Below, piece after piece: positions 53,132 to 62,385 of a DNA stretch of 64,000 nt. The position numbers were made by a program, and so were the translations under genes. Every line of letters begins with the position of its first letter. The first letter of the stretch is position 1. The notes under the pieces are model-generated. The model was not told the DNA's origin and made no database searches. It worked only from the letters and a program-made list of their open reading frames with translations. This DNA comes from Bacteroidales bacterium (GTDB lineage Bacteria > Bacteroidota > Bacteroidia > Bacteroidales > Bacteroidaceae), in contig SUXS01000001.1 in assembly GCA_015060865.1 (NCBI GenBank), forward strand, positions 62,001 through 126,000. The letters run 5' to 3'.

Positions 53132-54442
53132 TCAGAAACTGAACTGGGTCATCACACTCACACGGCGTGCCCAGCGACTTGCGCCATCAACATTCTCACG
53201 CTTGCCGAGGTTGAGCTCACCGCCCACCTGTATGCGAGGCGTGATGTTCCAGAACAGATTGAGAGCGCTATATAGTCCGTACTTATACTCGGTAGGAGCC
53301 TGCCCCTGCTCGGGAAGATAGCGGAGTTGACCGAAGGTGAGACCCGTGAAGAGGTTGGGCGTAAAGTGATACTGTGCCGCACCGTACCATCCAAAGAGGC
53401 GAGGAGCATACATCTCACCAGGATGGTCGAGACGATTCACTAAGTCGTAGTTGCCCATGATAAGGTCGCCTGTGAGGCTGCTGATACCACGGCCGTAGTT
53501 ACCCATGAAGTATAGCGTGAGCGGCTTCCAGGGGCGCATCACTGAACTGAGCTGCACACCCCACCCCATCTGGTTGCGGTTCTCGCCTACTACGAGGTCG
53601 CGATAAGGGAGCGTGCGCAAGATACCGGCAAGGCGCACATGCTGATTGGGAGCCCACTCATACTGGCTGAAGGCGGCAAAGTTGGGCATCCAGTCATTCA
53701 ACCTCTGCGTAGTGGTACCATTGGCATCGACAAACGACTGAGGCATCTCGACCGAGGCGGCCACAATCCAGTCCTTGCGCAGGTTGTGCATCCAGCGCAC
53801 CAGCACGGCGGTCGTGCTCACGTAAGCATTGGGGCCCTGTCCGTCGACCAGGAGCGGCTCGGCCAGCGGGTCACTGAAGGTGGAGTGCGCATAACCGATG
53901 GTCCAGTCATTGATGGTGGCATACGACTTCTTGAGGAGGAAGCCACGCTGGTTGTACCCATCAAAGTTAGCCTCTATGTAGAGCTGATAGTCGCCCACCG
54001 TGGCGTTATGTCCCAGCACACGGAAATAGAGTGCCGTACCGGCAGGCGTAGAGCCCAGCCAGCGGCTACGCGCAGGGTTCGCGGGGATGGCTATATTATA
54101 AGGTATAAAGCCGTTGTTGGGCATGGCCCCCGCCCAGTCGTACCATCCGCGCATGCGCACCACGCCACCGAGGCCCATCACGAAGTTGGCATCGCGGCTC
54201 ATGAAGAGGAAGTAGGGCGCGCGAGGATCCTGAGCATTGCGAAACTGATCGTAGTAGAAAATATCAAGCAGCGCGCGCTCGTCTGTTGGCGAAGGCTTGT
54301 CGCCCTCACCCAGATACTCAATGCGATGGGTATTCTTGAGCGAGTCGATATACTGTTCCATGCGGCTCTGCGGGCGGTCTTGTGCCTGGGCGGCGACGAT
54401 TGCCAACACCAAGCATTGTAATAAGAGAATCTTTGTTTTCAT
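53132..54442 (-). CDS. porin-like outer-membrane beta-barrel (DcaP-type)
   Basis: 436 residues from ATG 54442 (MKTKILLLQCLVL); the longer frame starting at 54469 adds MYYQKPAIC ahead of the signal and is unlikely. Signal peptide ends IVAAQAQ. A short helix-containing plug segment is followed by about sixteen beta strands with alternating aromatic residues and a C-terminal RVSVMTQFSF ending in phenylalanine, which fits barrel insertion. Phrases such as 'VVRMRGWYDWAGAMPNN' resemble the DcaP family of trimeric porins. Substrate is unknown. Divergent from the 54590 unit. Confidence 0.75.
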   Translation of the reverse strand: MKTKILLLQCLVLAIVAAQAQDRPQSRMEQYIDSLKNTHRIEYLGEGDKPSPTDERALLDIFYYDQFRNAQDPRAPYFLFMSRDANFVMGLGGVVRMRGWYDWAGAMPNNGFIPYNIAIPANPARSRWLGSTPAGTALYFRVLGHNATVGDYQLYIEANFDGYNQRGFLLKKSYATINDWTIGYAHSTFSDPLAEPLLVDGQGPNAYVSTTAVLVRWMHNLRKDWIVAASVEMPQSFVDANGTTTQRLNDWMPNFAAFSQYEWAPNQHVRLAGILRTLPYRDLVVGENRNQMGWGVQLSSVMRPWKPLTLYFMGNYGRGISSLTGDLIMGNYDLVNRLDHPGEMYAPRLFGWYGAAQYHFTPNLFTGLTFGQLRYLPEQGQAPTEYKYGLYSALNLFWNITPRIQVGGELNLGKRENVDGASRWARRVSVMTQFSF

Positions 54443-54559
54443 ACAGATTGCAGGTTTTTGATAGTACACAAAGAAACACCTGCGGCTGAAAAAGGTTTAT
54501 ATTTTCTTAATTGAAAGAATAAAAAGCGACATTCCACCCGAAATAAACAAAATTTGCGC

Positions 54560-54567
54560 TATCTTTG
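54560..54567 (+). promoter_or_regulatory. -7 element for the DUF4199 operon
   Basis: TATCTTTG, 23 bases before the ATG at 54590. The run of genes to 58936 probably starts here. Confidence 0.45.
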
Positions 54568-54589
54568 TAGATTGTAACAAGTAAGAGCA

Positions 54590-55162
54590 ATGAGCCAAGA
54601 AAAGAATCAGGAACAACCCAGTATGATGCAATGCGCCATGAATCTCGGTGCAGTGCTAGGACTGTACTACATCGGCAAGTTTTGCCTATTTCCCCTGAGC
54701 TTACATTCCACGTTTGCAGCATTATTGTTTCTCGGCCTGACACTGATGGTTCCCTTCCTCGTTTATCGCCTCACAAAACTCTATCGCGATCGCTATTCGG
54801 GAGGCTGTATTGACTTCAGCAGAGCGTTTGTCTTCGTACTTCTCACCATGGGATTCGGATCATTACTCGCCGCAGCTGCACACTACATCTATTTCGCCTA
54901 CATCGATGGCGGAGCTATAGTAGAAGCATTGGAGCAGAGCATCAGTCAGTTCACCGCCATTGACTTAAGCACCCTGGAGGGCGCCGAGGGTACAGAAACC
55001 GCCATCGCCCAGTTCAACGAATACATCGAACTGATGCGCACCACAGCAGCACAGTTGAGAGCCATGAGCGCCATAGAGATGACCATGGGTATGTTGAGCA
55101 ACAACGTATCATGGGCTATCGTCGTAGCGCTCCCCGTAGCCCTATTCGCAAAAAAAATGTAA
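54590..55162 (+). CDS. DUF4199 membrane protein
   Basis: 190 residues with four hydrophobic helices (around 20-40, 44-65, 78-100 and 168-186). The layout and 'FSRAFVFVLLTMGFGSLLA' match DUF4199. Function is unknown; the family is often next to glycosyltransferases such as the one that follows after 22 bases, with which it is likely co-transcribed. Confidence 0.85.
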   Translation: MSQEKNQEQPSMMQCAMNLGAVLGLYYIGKFCLFPLSLHSTFAALLFLGLTLMVPFLVYRLTKLYRDRYSGGCIDFSRAFVFVLLTMGFGSLLAAAAHYIYFAYIDGGAIVEALEQSISQFTAIDLSTLEGAEGTETAIAQFNEYIELMRTTAAQLRAMSAIEMTMGMLSNNVSWAIVVALPVALFAKKM

Positions 55163-55184
55163 AACATTTATAAACTCAAAAGAT

Positions 55185-56135
55185 ATGGACATATCCGTTA
55201 TCGTACCTCTGTACAACGAAGCTGAGAGCCTTCCCGAACTGCACGCTTGGATCAAGCGCGTGATGGACGAGCACCACTTCAGCTACGAAATATTGTTTGT
55301 CAACGACGGCAGCACCGACGACTCTTGGCGTGTCATCGAAGAACTACACGCTGCTAACCCCGAAGTCAAGGGCATCAAGTTTCGCCGCAACTACGGCAAG
55401 TCACCCGCCCTGTACTGCGGCTTCGACCGTGCCGAGGGAGACGTGGTCATCACCATGGATGCCGACTTGCAGGACTCGCCCGACGAGATACCCGAACTGT
55501 ACCGCATGATCACCGAGGAGAAGTACGACCTCGTGTCGGGCTACAAGCAGAAACGCTATGACCCGTTGTCAAAGACCATACCCACGAAGCTGTTCAACGC
55601 CACGGCCCGCAAGGTGTCGGGCATCAAGAACTTGCACGACTTCAACTGTGGCCTCAAGGCCTACCGCAAGGAGGTGGTAAAGAACATCGAGGTGTATGGC
55701 GAAATGCATCGCTACATCCCCTACCTGGCTAAGAATGCCGGATTCACCAAGATTGGCGAGAAAGTGGTGCAGCACCAGGCACGCAAGTACGGTGTCACCA
55801 AGTTTGGCCTCAACCGCTTCGTCAACGGCTACCTCGACCTGATGACCCTATGGTTCCTCAGCAAGTTTGGCGTCAAGCCCATGCACTTCTTCGGATTGTG
55901 GGGCTCGGTAATGTTCATCATCTGCTTCCTGTGCGTCGTCTTCATCGGAATCAACAAACTCTACAGCCTTGCCAACGGCATACCGGCACGTCTTGTAACC
56001 GACAGCCCCTATTTCTACCTTGCATTGGTGGGCATGATACTGGGTGTGCAGATGTTCCTCACCGGATTCCTCGGCGAGATTGTCAGCCGTAATTCACAGG
56101 AACGCAACAACTATAAGATAGAAAAGGAGTTCTGA
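55185..56135 (+). CDS. family 2 glycosyltransferase, polyprenyl-phosphate sugar type
   Basis: 316 residues. GT-A domain 1-230 with SVIVPLYNEAESLPEL, 'VNDGSTDDSW' and metal-binding MDADLQDSP; two C-terminal membrane helices (about 235-260 and 275-300), ending in SRNSQERNNYKIEKEF. This is the DPM1/GtrB architecture: transfer of glucose, mannose or similar from UDP/GDP to undecaprenyl phosphate at the cytoplasmic face. The sugar cannot be told. It overlaps the next start by one base (TGATG). Confidence 0.92.
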   Translation: MDISVIVPLYNEAESLPELHAWIKRVMDEHHFSYEILFVNDGSTDDSWRVIEELHAANPEVKGIKFRRNYGKSPALYCGFDRAEGDVVITMDADLQDSPDEIPELYRMITEEKYDLVSGYKQKRYDPLSKTIPTKLFNATARKVSGIKNLHDFNCGLKAYRKEVVKNIEVYGEMHRYIPYLAKNAGFTKIGEKVVQHQARKYGVTKFGLNRFVNGYLDLMTLWFLSKFGVKPMHFFGLWGSVMFIICFLCVVFIGINKLYSLANGIPARLVTDSPYFYLALVGMILGVQMFLTGFLGEIVSRNSQERNNYKIEKEF

Positions 56136-56626
56136 TGCACCGCTACCGTCACATAGTCTATGCGATGAGCAAGCTACTATGCCTTGCAGTAAGCATAGCA
56201 GCCTGCTCAAGCGAAGACTGCCCCATCAACAATACGGTGGCCGGCAAGATGGTATTCTACGACCAAAAGAACCGCCCTGTAGTCATCAACGGCATACTGA
56301 GCGTAAGCGTGATGCGCCCGCAAGGCGACTCCGTGGTACTCAACCAGAAGAGCAACGCCTCAGAGTTGGTGTTCCCACTCAGCTATACTCACGAGACCGA
56401 CACCTTTGTTTTCGACTACAATGGCGGCATGGTCTATGACACGCTCTACATAAGCCACACCAACTCCCCCACCCTCGTTTCGGTGGCTTGCGGCACAGCC
56501 ATGTACCACTCCATCACCAAGGCACACTGCACACGCCACATGATAGATACCCTAATCATTAAATCAGCTGAAGTGAACTATGATGAACGCGAAAATATTC
56601 AAGTTATTTATCCTACTGCTGATTAG
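56135..56626 (+). CDS. DUF6452 family lipoprotein-like protein
   Basis: 163 residues. A hydrophobic start with AVSIAACSSEDCPINNTV gives a likely lipidated cysteine near residue 24. The conserved CPINNTV and 'VACGTAMYHSITKAHCT' cysteines identify DUF6452. Unknown function. It overlaps DUF6048 by about 47 bases, a pairing seen across Bacteroidales, so the two probably work together at the envelope. Confidence 0.82.
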   Translation: MHRYRHIVYAMSKLLCLAVSIAACSSEDCPINNTVAGKMVFYDQKNRPVVINGILSVSVMRPQGDSVVLNQKSNASELVFPLSYTHETDTFVFDYNGGMVYDTLYISHTNSPTLVSVACGTAMYHSITKAHCTRHMIDTLIIKSAEVNYDERENIQVIYPTAD

Positions 56627-57332
56627 TGTGACTACTCTCTTATCCTCCCGAGGCGTGAAGGTCATGGCAATGACGCCTACTAATCCCTTCACAGCCACAG
56701 AGCCGGATAAATCGTCCCCCCTTAGGGAGAGCAAAGAAGGTCTCTTCCGCGGCATCTATTTCTCCACCGACGTGTTTGGCTTCATCTACCCCCTCTTCGT
56801 AAAAGACAAATACTATAGCGCCGAGGTGTCAGCCACGTTGAACCTAAAAAACCGCTTTTTCCCCGTCGTAGAGGCCGGCATTGGCTACACCGACATAGTG
56901 AGTCAGCTCTACGAGATAGGCTATAACACACACGCACCCTATTATCGCATAGGCATGGACTACAACATGCAATATGAGAACGGTAAACCCAACTACATAT
57001 ACTTAGGCGGACGCATTGGTTACACCTCATTCAGATACAATGTGAATGCCCCACCTCTACAGGACCCCATATGGGGCGACGAAGCACCTGTACAGTTCTC
57101 TGACGTAGCTTGTCGAGCCATTTGGGCCGAAGCCGTAGGTGGAGTGCGTGCAGAGATAGTGAAAAACGTCTACATGGGATGGTCGCTCCGATACAAATAC
57201 CCCATACACAAAGGCCCCATCGTCCATGGAGGACCATGGTATATCCCTGGTTTCGGAGCAGGGAACAAGGGAGTGTTTGGAGCAACGTATAGCATCACTT
57301 ATTACCTCAACTTCAGCAAGAAACGCCCATGA
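56580..57332 (+). CDS. DUF6048 family outer-membrane-like protein
   Basis: 250 residues. A signal-like helix (KIFKLFILLLISVTTLLSS) precedes a beta-barrel-like body starting with 'FRGIYFSTDVFGFIYPLF', and ends in TYSITYYLNFSKKRP. The family is DUF6048; function unknown. It begins inside the DUF6452 gene and overlaps mntP by 4 bases (ATGA). Confidence 0.82.
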   Translation: MMNAKIFKLFILLLISVTTLLSSRGVKVMAMTPTNPFTATEPDKSSPLRESKEGLFRGIYFSTDVFGFIYPLFVKDKYYSAEVSATLNLKNRFFPVVEAGIGYTDIVSQLYEIGYNTHAPYYRIGMDYNMQYENGKPNYIYLGGRIGYTSFRYNVNAPPLQDPIWGDEAPVQFSDVACRAIWAEAVGGVRAEIVKNVYMGWSLRYKYPIHKGPIVHGGPWYIPGFGAGNKGVFGATYSITYYLNFSKKRP

Positions 57333-57898
57333 CCACATTCGAAATATGGCTCACTGCTCTTGCCCTTGCCATGGACAGTTTCACCATCGCCATTGCCAGC
57401 GGACTGATACTTAAGCGTATCACCCTACGCCATTTTCTCACCATTGCATTCTTCTTCGGATTGTTTCAGACAATCATGCCTCTGATAGGCTGGGCAGGTT
57501 CGATATACCTTTACCGTTTCATCGAACAATACGACCATTGGATAGCCTTCGCCCTGCTCACTTTCCTTGGGGTAAAGATGATACGTGACGGAATCAGCGG
57601 TGACGAGGAACACCATTTTGACCCGACCTGCCTAACGACCGTACTCACGCTCTCACTGGCAGTGAGCATTGATGCACTTGCCGTAGGGATTTCATTCACC
57701 TGTATAGGCATGAGCACCATACAGCAACTAGCATTCCCCCTACTCGCCATCGGACTTATCTCCTTCGTGCTCGCCCTCATGGGCTGCTTCATAGGGAGCC
57801 TCGTGGGAAGTAAACTTCGATTTCCCGTGGAGCCTATCGGCGGAATCGTACTCATCATACTGGGGATCAAAATATTGTGCGAGCATTTAGCACTTTAG
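57329..57898 (+). CDS. mntP: manganese efflux pump MntP
   Basis: 189 residues, full length. Six membrane helices. The conserved acidic membrane residues are in ALAMDSFTIAIASG (first helix) and VSIDALAVGISF (fourth). MntP exports Mn2+. No yybP-ykoY riboswitch is visible, as expected inside an operon: its ATG overlaps the previous stop. 43 bases upstream of apbE. Confidence 0.93.
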   Translation: MTTFEIWLTALALAMDSFTIAIASGLILKRITLRHFLTIAFFFGLFQTIMPLIGWAGSIYLYRFIEQYDHWIAFALLTFLGVKMIRDGISGDEEHHFDPTCLTTVLTLSLAVSIDALAVGISFTCIGMSTIQQLAFPLLAIGLISFVLALMGCFIGSLVGSKLRFPVEPIGGIVLIILGIKILCEHLAL

Positions 57899-57940
57899 CA
57901 AACAAATAAAACGAGAGTATCTCTAATCAATACAACAACT

Positions 57941-58936
57941 ATGAACAAACGTTGGCATCTGCCTTTTCTCTTATTCCTTATCATAGGAAGCGTTATCATA
58001 CTAAGTAAGAGTAAACCCACGTACCGCACACAGCAAGGAAAGATTTTCGGCACGCTCTACACCGTGACCTACGAGCATAATGCCGACCTGCAGGCCGACA
58101 TTGTAGGAGCCATGCAGGCAGTAGACAACTCGTTGTCGCCATTCAACAAGCGCTCCATCATCACCCACATCAACAACAATGACTCCATCATCGTAGACTC
58201 GCTCTTCACCGAGGTATTCCGCAATGCCCAAGTGGTATATGAGGAGAGCCACGGAGCCTTCGACCCCACAGTAGCACCGCTCGTCAATGCTTGGGGCTTC
58301 GGCTTCAAGAACGGCATCGAGGTCAACGCCTCCACCATCGACAGTCTGCGTAGCCTCATCGGCATGAGCCGCATCAGCCTCACTGATGACCGTGTGGCAA
58401 AGGACGACCCGCGCATCATGCTCGACTTCAGCGCCATAGCCAAAGGTTACGGCAGCGACCGTGTAGCCCGCGTGCTCGACAGCTGCGGCATAAAGAACTA
58501 CATGGTAGAGATTGGTGGCGAAGTGGTAGTCAAGGGGCACAACCGCCATGGCAACCCATGGGGCATCGGCATCAACAAACCCATCGATGACTCGCTATCG
58601 ACCAATCAGGAGCTGCAAACCGTACTGCGCCTTCAGGATTGCGCCATCGCCACATCGGGCAACTATCGCAACTACTATTATAAAGATGGAGTGAAGTATG
58701 CACACACCATAGACCCACGCACAGGATATCCCGTACAGCACTCATTGCTCTCAGCCACCGTAATTGCCAACAACTGCATGCGTGCCGATGCACTGGCCAC
58801 AGCCTTTATGGTATTGGGAGTAGACTCAGCCATGGCCTACTGCAATCGCCATCCCGAGATTGACGGATACTTTATCGTGGCTGCCGACAGTGGCCGATAC
58901 GAGATAAGGCAATCATTCGAGGAGGGAAAATACTAA
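57941..58936 (+). CDS. apbE: FAD:protein FMN transferase
   Basis: 331 residues. An N-terminal membrane anchor (about 8-24, LPFLLFLIIGSVIIL) is followed by the ApbE domain. 'LDFSAIAKGYGSDRVA' and 'MVEIGGEVVVKG' are the FAD-binding signatures; 'ATSGNYRNYY' and 'HTIDPRTGYPV' (metal-binding aspartate and threonine) are present. It attaches FMN to threonine of Nqr/Rnf subunits and similar proteins on the outer face of the membrane. Last gene of the run that begins at 54590. Confidence 0.94.
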   Translation: MNKRWHLPFLLFLIIGSVIILSKSKPTYRTQQGKIFGTLYTVTYEHNADLQADIVGAMQAVDNSLSPFNKRSIITHINNNDSIIVDSLFTEVFRNAQVVYEESHGAFDPTVAPLVNAWGFGFKNGIEVNASTIDSLRSLIGMSRISLTDDRVAKDDPRIMLDFSAIAKGYGSDRVARVLDSCGIKNYMVEIGGEVVVKGHNRHGNPWGIGINKPIDDSLSTNQELQTVLRLQDCAIATSGNYRNYYYKDGVKYAHTIDPRTGYPVQHSLLSATVIANNCMRADALATAFMVLGVDSAMAYCNRHPEIDGYFIVAADSGRYEIRQSFEEGKY

Positions 58937-59076
58937 CCCTCAAGCAATAGAGAAAAAACAGTGATTTGCGGGATCCACATGGGGAGCCTGCAAGTCACTT
59001 GTATATACCACAAAAAAGAGAAAAGCCAAGAAAGAGCAGGAAAATAAAATACCTTCACGCCATTCAGCACAAGACC

Positions 59077-60345
59077 TTATCTCTTGCATCCAAACTCAGG
59101 ATCAATCTTCAAGAATGCCGATACCATGAAGGTCACAGCGCAACATGCCATAATCCAAATAAAGAAACCCTGATAACCCATCCACTCTTGCAGTGCGCCG
59201 GAAAGCATACCGGGAAGCTGACTTGCAGCCATAAAAGCCGTAGCTATGGCATAGTGAGCGGTCTCGTGCTTACCCCGTGCGTAATAAATTAGGAAGAGCA
59301 TATAAGCAGTGAAACCAAAGCCGTAACCAAATTGCTCTATAAGAAAGCAAGAAGAAACGATAATTAAATTGTTAGGCTGCGCGAAACTGAGATAGACATA
59401 TACGACATCAGGCAACGAGATAGCCCACACCATAGGCCACAACCAACGCTTGAGTCCATCACGAGAGACACAAACACCACCAAGAATACCACCAAGAGTC
59501 AATCCTATAGGGCTAAACATCTTAACCCAAGCAACTTGTCCCATAGTCAGTCCCAATCCACCTTTTTCAATCGAGTCCAGCAGAAACAAAGAACTAATTT
59601 TTCCCAACTGAACCTCGGGGAAACGAAAAAGTAGCATAAACAACAATGCAGGAATTACACCATCCTTCTTAAAAAAAGTAATAAATGTCTGAATCAATTC
59701 CTTGAATATACCACTGGCTACAAGTTCACGTTTCGAATCACTCCTTGGTCTTGGTAAAACGAATGCATGCCAAAGACCTATTGACGCAAAGGCTATAGTA
59801 ACCACTATAAATGTGATAATCCACGCTTTACGCTGATCATTACAAAAGCTAAACAACCATCCGACCAATATCATTAAACCACTTTCACCGGCCAATGCTG
59901 CCAAACGGTAAAAGGTACTGCGAATACCCACAAAGAAAGACTGTTCTCCGTCATCAAGAGCCATCATATAGAAACCATCGGCAGCCACATCATGGGTAGC
60001 AGAGCTAAAGGCCATCAGCCAGAATATTGCCAAACTCCATTGAAGCCATCCATCTAATGGCAAGGTAAAGGCTATACCAGCCATACCTACTCCCATGAGT
60101 ATTTGCATAGTCACTATCCACCAACGTTTAGTTTTAAGCAAGTCTACAAACGGGCTCCACAAGGGTTTGAAAACCCACGGAAGACTAAACCATCCTGTAT
60201 AAAATGTGGCATCAGCATTACTTAAGCCCAACTCTTTATACATCACTACTGAAAGAGAAATAACAATCGCATAGGGTAACCCTTCAGCAAAATAAAGTGA
60301 AGGAACCCACCCCCAAGGATTACATTTGACTGGATTACGATTCAT
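59077..60345 (-). CDS. AmpG-like MFS permease
   Basis: 422 residues from ATG 60345 (MNRNPVKCNPWGWVPSLYFAEGLPY). The longer frame needs TTG at 60375 and overlaps its own -7 element (60373-60380). Twelve membrane helices. The N-terminal motif 'SLYFAEGLPYAIV' and 'ATHDVAADGFYMMALDD' are hallmarks of the AmpG/PAT-type MFS group that imports muropeptides, or acetyl-CoA-like ligands in relatives. Substrate inferred only. Convergent with apbE. Confidence 0.88.
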   Translation of the reverse strand: MNRNPVKCNPWGWVPSLYFAEGLPYAIVISLSVVMYKELGLSNADATFYTGWFSLPWVFKPLWSPFVDLLKTKRWWIVTMQILMGVGMAGIAFTLPLDGWLQWSLAIFWLMAFSSATHDVAADGFYMMALDDGEQSFFVGIRSTFYRLAALAGESGLMILVGWLFSFCNDQRKAWIITFIVVTIAFASIGLWHAFVLPRPRSDSKRELVASGIFKELIQTFITFFKKDGVIPALLFMLLFRFPEVQLGKISSLFLLDSIEKGGLGLTMGQVAWVKMFSPIGLTLGGILGGVCVSRDGLKRWLWPMVWAISLPDVVYVYLSFAQPNNLIIVSSCFLIEQFGYGFGFTAYMLFLIYYARGKHETAHYAIATAFMAASQLPGMLSGALQEWMGYQGFFIWIMACCAVTFMVSAFLKIDPEFGCKR

Positions 60346-60372
60346 CAGATCATTGCTTTTAATAACTATAGA

Positions 60373-60380
60373 CAAACATA
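60373..60380 (-). promoter_or_regulatory. -7 element for the AmpG-like permease
   Basis: Complement TATGTTTG, 28 bases before ATG 60345. This position supports that start. Confidence 0.4.
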
Positions 60381-60485
60381 CAAAAAAATAGCGAAATTAG
60401 AGGTAAAAAAGGCAAATAATATCAACACTAGACCTCCATCAGCAAAAAAAAGCAGAAAGCAGGAAGACAATCCACCGATAATCGC

Positions 60486-60493
60486 TAATTTTG
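60486..60493 (+). promoter_or_regulatory. -7 element for bcp
   Basis: TAATTTTG. The upstream ATG at 60495 lies at about the expected transcription start, so it cannot be the translation start; ATG 60525 is favoured. Confidence 0.5.
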
Positions 60494-60524
60494 CATGAAG
60501 AAAACAACCAAAACAATCATAAAC

Positions 60525-60974
60525 ATGAACATAGGAGATAAAGCACCCGAGAAGTTGGGTCTCAACGAAAAGGGAGAGGAGATACGCCTGAGTGACTACA
60601 AAGGCAAGAAAGTGGTTCTGTACTTCTACCCCAAAGACAACACCTCGGGATGCACAGCCGAGGCATGCAGTTTACGCGACAGATACGACGAACTACAAAC
60701 AAGAGGATACGAAGTCATTGGAGTTAGTGTAGACGATGGCGTATCGCACCAGAAATTTATCGATAAATACAACCTCCCATTTACACTCATTGCCGATACC
60801 GGCAAGGAGCTGGTACAGGCAATGGGAGTATGGGGCGAAAAAAGTATGTACGGACGCAAGTATATGGGAACGATGCGCACAACCTATATCATCAACGAGG
60901 AGGGCATCATAGAACAGATATTCTTACCCAAACAGATAAAGACAAAAACTCACGCCGAACAGATTTTAGGATAA
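60525..60974 (+). CDS. bcp: thioredoxin-dependent thiol peroxidase (Bcp/PrxQ)
   Basis: 149 residues from ATG 60525 (MNIGDKAPEKLGLN). The peroxidatic cysteine is C43 in DNTSGCTAEACSL, with the resolving cysteine C48 five residues later, the alpha2-type pair of PrxQ; the catalytic Thr is replaced by 'TSGC' as usual. It reduces H2O2 and organic hydroperoxides with thioredoxin as donor. Cytoplasmic. The C-terminal 'MGTMRTTYIINEEG' is typical. Single gene, convergent with DUF4923. Confidence 0.94.
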   Translation: MNIGDKAPEKLGLNEKGEEIRLSDYKGKKVVLYFYPKDNTSGCTAEACSLRDRYDELQTRGYEVIGVSVDDGVSHQKFIDKYNLPFTLIADTGKELVQAMGVWGEKSMYGRKYMGTMRTTYIINEEGIIEQIFLPKQIKTKTHAEQILG

Positions 60975-60985
60975 ACCATCGGCTT

Positions 60986-61774
60986 TTACTTGCCGAAAGC
61001 CATTCCTATACGGAGACCATTGTATTGATTGAGCAATGACTTGAGCATACTCAAAGTACCTGTGGTACTAGTACTGCTGATAGCTTTGAGGATATTGAGT
61101 AGGCCATCAGATTGGTACAAGATATTGACAACACCAGCATCGTACACCAAATAGGCAGTAGTAGTGAACATTCCAGCATAGGTCAGCGTCAGTTCCTTAG
61201 TCTCTACATTATAAGCATATGTTCCGTTAAGGGTACGCCTACCGGCTACCAACGTACAGGTATTGTCCTTATTGAAAGTAAGCGTACACACACCTTCCTT
61301 GATGTTGAACTTGGCGAGATATTGGTCTACCTTATCCTCAATCTGAGTAGCAATGACATCACTGCCGAGGTTGGCAAGGGTCTTTTCGCTCTCGAAGACG
61401 AAAGCCGAACCCTTGAAATTCCAAGTTCCGATAAGGGTATTTTGGTCTACTGTAGTGAAAGCATTGAGCACACTGCCCAACAAGCCTGAAACGATGCCAC
61501 CAGTACTTAGTGCCGTACCATCTTCATTGGCACTTGTAGACCCTGTTCCAGCCAATGTACCAAGAAGGCCTCCGAGCAAATCGCCAGCAACATTACCCTC
61601 TGTAGACTGCGTTTCAGTAACGGGTGTAGAAGAAGTAGTTTCTGTTGTGGCCTCAGTATTGGTTTCACCACCCTTCAAGGCATTAAACAAATTACCCAAA
61701 AAGCCCTGAGCCTGAACTTCAGTAGCCATCATCATGGCACTGAGAAGCATGCAAAATGTGATAATTCTTTTCAT
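60986..61774 (-). CDS. DUF4923 lipocalin-like secreted protein
   Basis: 262 residues. Signal peptide ends TEVQAQ. A low-complexity Thr/Ser/Gly stretch (about 38-95: TEATTETTSSTPVTETQST) precedes a beta-barrel-like domain from LIGTWNFKGSAFVFES to the end, the DUF4923 family of Bacteroides and Prevotella. Function unknown; the fold suggests binding of a hydrophobic ligand. Separated by 54 bases from DUF5606 upstream and possibly in the same unit. Confidence 0.85.
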   Translation of the reverse strand: MKRIITFCMLLSAMMMATEVQAQGFLGNLFNALKGGETNTEATTETTSSTPVTETQSTEGNVAGDLLGGLLGTLAGTGSTSANEDGTALSTGGIVSGLLGSVLNAFTTVDQNTLIGTWNFKGSAFVFESEKTLANLGSDVIATQIEDKVDQYLAKFNIKEGVCTLTFNKDNTCTLVAGRRTLNGTYAYNVETKELTLTYAGMFTTTAYLVYDAGVVNILYQSDGLLNILKAISSTSTTGTLSMLKSLLNQYNGLRIGMAFGK

Positions 61775-61828
61775 ATTTTTTGTCGTGTTTGGTTCTAAAA
61801 TTAACTCTTTACAAGATCAAGAAAACAA

Positions 61829-62254
61829 TCAAGCTTCAGTCTCAGTCTCTTCCTGCTCTTCTGGCGCAAAATCAGTTATACCATTATCAATCAAAAGATT
61901 ATACCACTGAATAAGTTTGCGAACATGTGACATATACACACGATCGCGATCATAATTGGGAAGTATCTCGGCAAAAAAATCGGCCAACTCATCATTGGAA
62001 GCTTTCTTATGATCGATACCACAGAGAGCACCTTCACACTTAGCCTTTACTGACTCTAGTACCTTCCATAGAGGAACCTCATCATCATCGGTATACATGG
62101 CAATATCGCCCAATGACACCACCTTATCGGCAGCATGAACCGGCTGACGCTTCTTAGTAGAATCTACAGATTCCACAATCAGCATGTTACGTCCACTGGA
62201 CACCAACTTGTACAAACCGGGCTTGCCGGCAACTGTCAAAATAGTTTTAAGCAT
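61829..62254 (-). CDS. DUF5606 domain protein
   Basis: 141 residues. Begins MLKTILTVAGKPGLYKLVS, a family hallmark, and ends with an acidic tail EEQEETETEA. Cytoplasmic, function unknown. In Bacteroidales the gene is regularly near coaE and ybbR. A -7 element TATATTTG lies at 62337-62344 (complement), 80 bases upstream, so it may have its own promoter despite the neighbouring coaE. Confidence 0.88.
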   Translation of the reverse strand: MLKTILTVAGKPGLYKLVSSGRNMLIVESVDSTKKRQPVHAADKVVSLGDIAMYTDDDEVPLWKVLESVKAKCEGALCGIDHKKASNDELADFFAEILPNYDRDRVYMSHVRKLIQWYNLLIDNGITDFAPEEQEETETEA

Positions 62255-62336
62255 AATAGTTATTAGTTTGTTAGTTTGTTATATTTTGAATCTTACCCAA
62301 GTTTACTTTCCTGCCCAACAAAGCATAATAAGCAGA

Positions 62337-62344
62337 CAAATATA
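62337..62344 (-). promoter_or_regulatory. -7 element for the DUF5606 gene
   Basis: Complement TATATTTG. The leader to ATG 62254 would be about 75 bases. No exact -33 match (TTCG). Confidence 0.4.
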
Positions 62345-62385
62345 CGTATTATGAATGAATTACCGAAACATACAATGTAAAAAAA

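Noticed and set aside
60495-60524. Upstream start of bcp
   Set aside because: It is one base after the -7 element and the family N-terminus begins at 60525.
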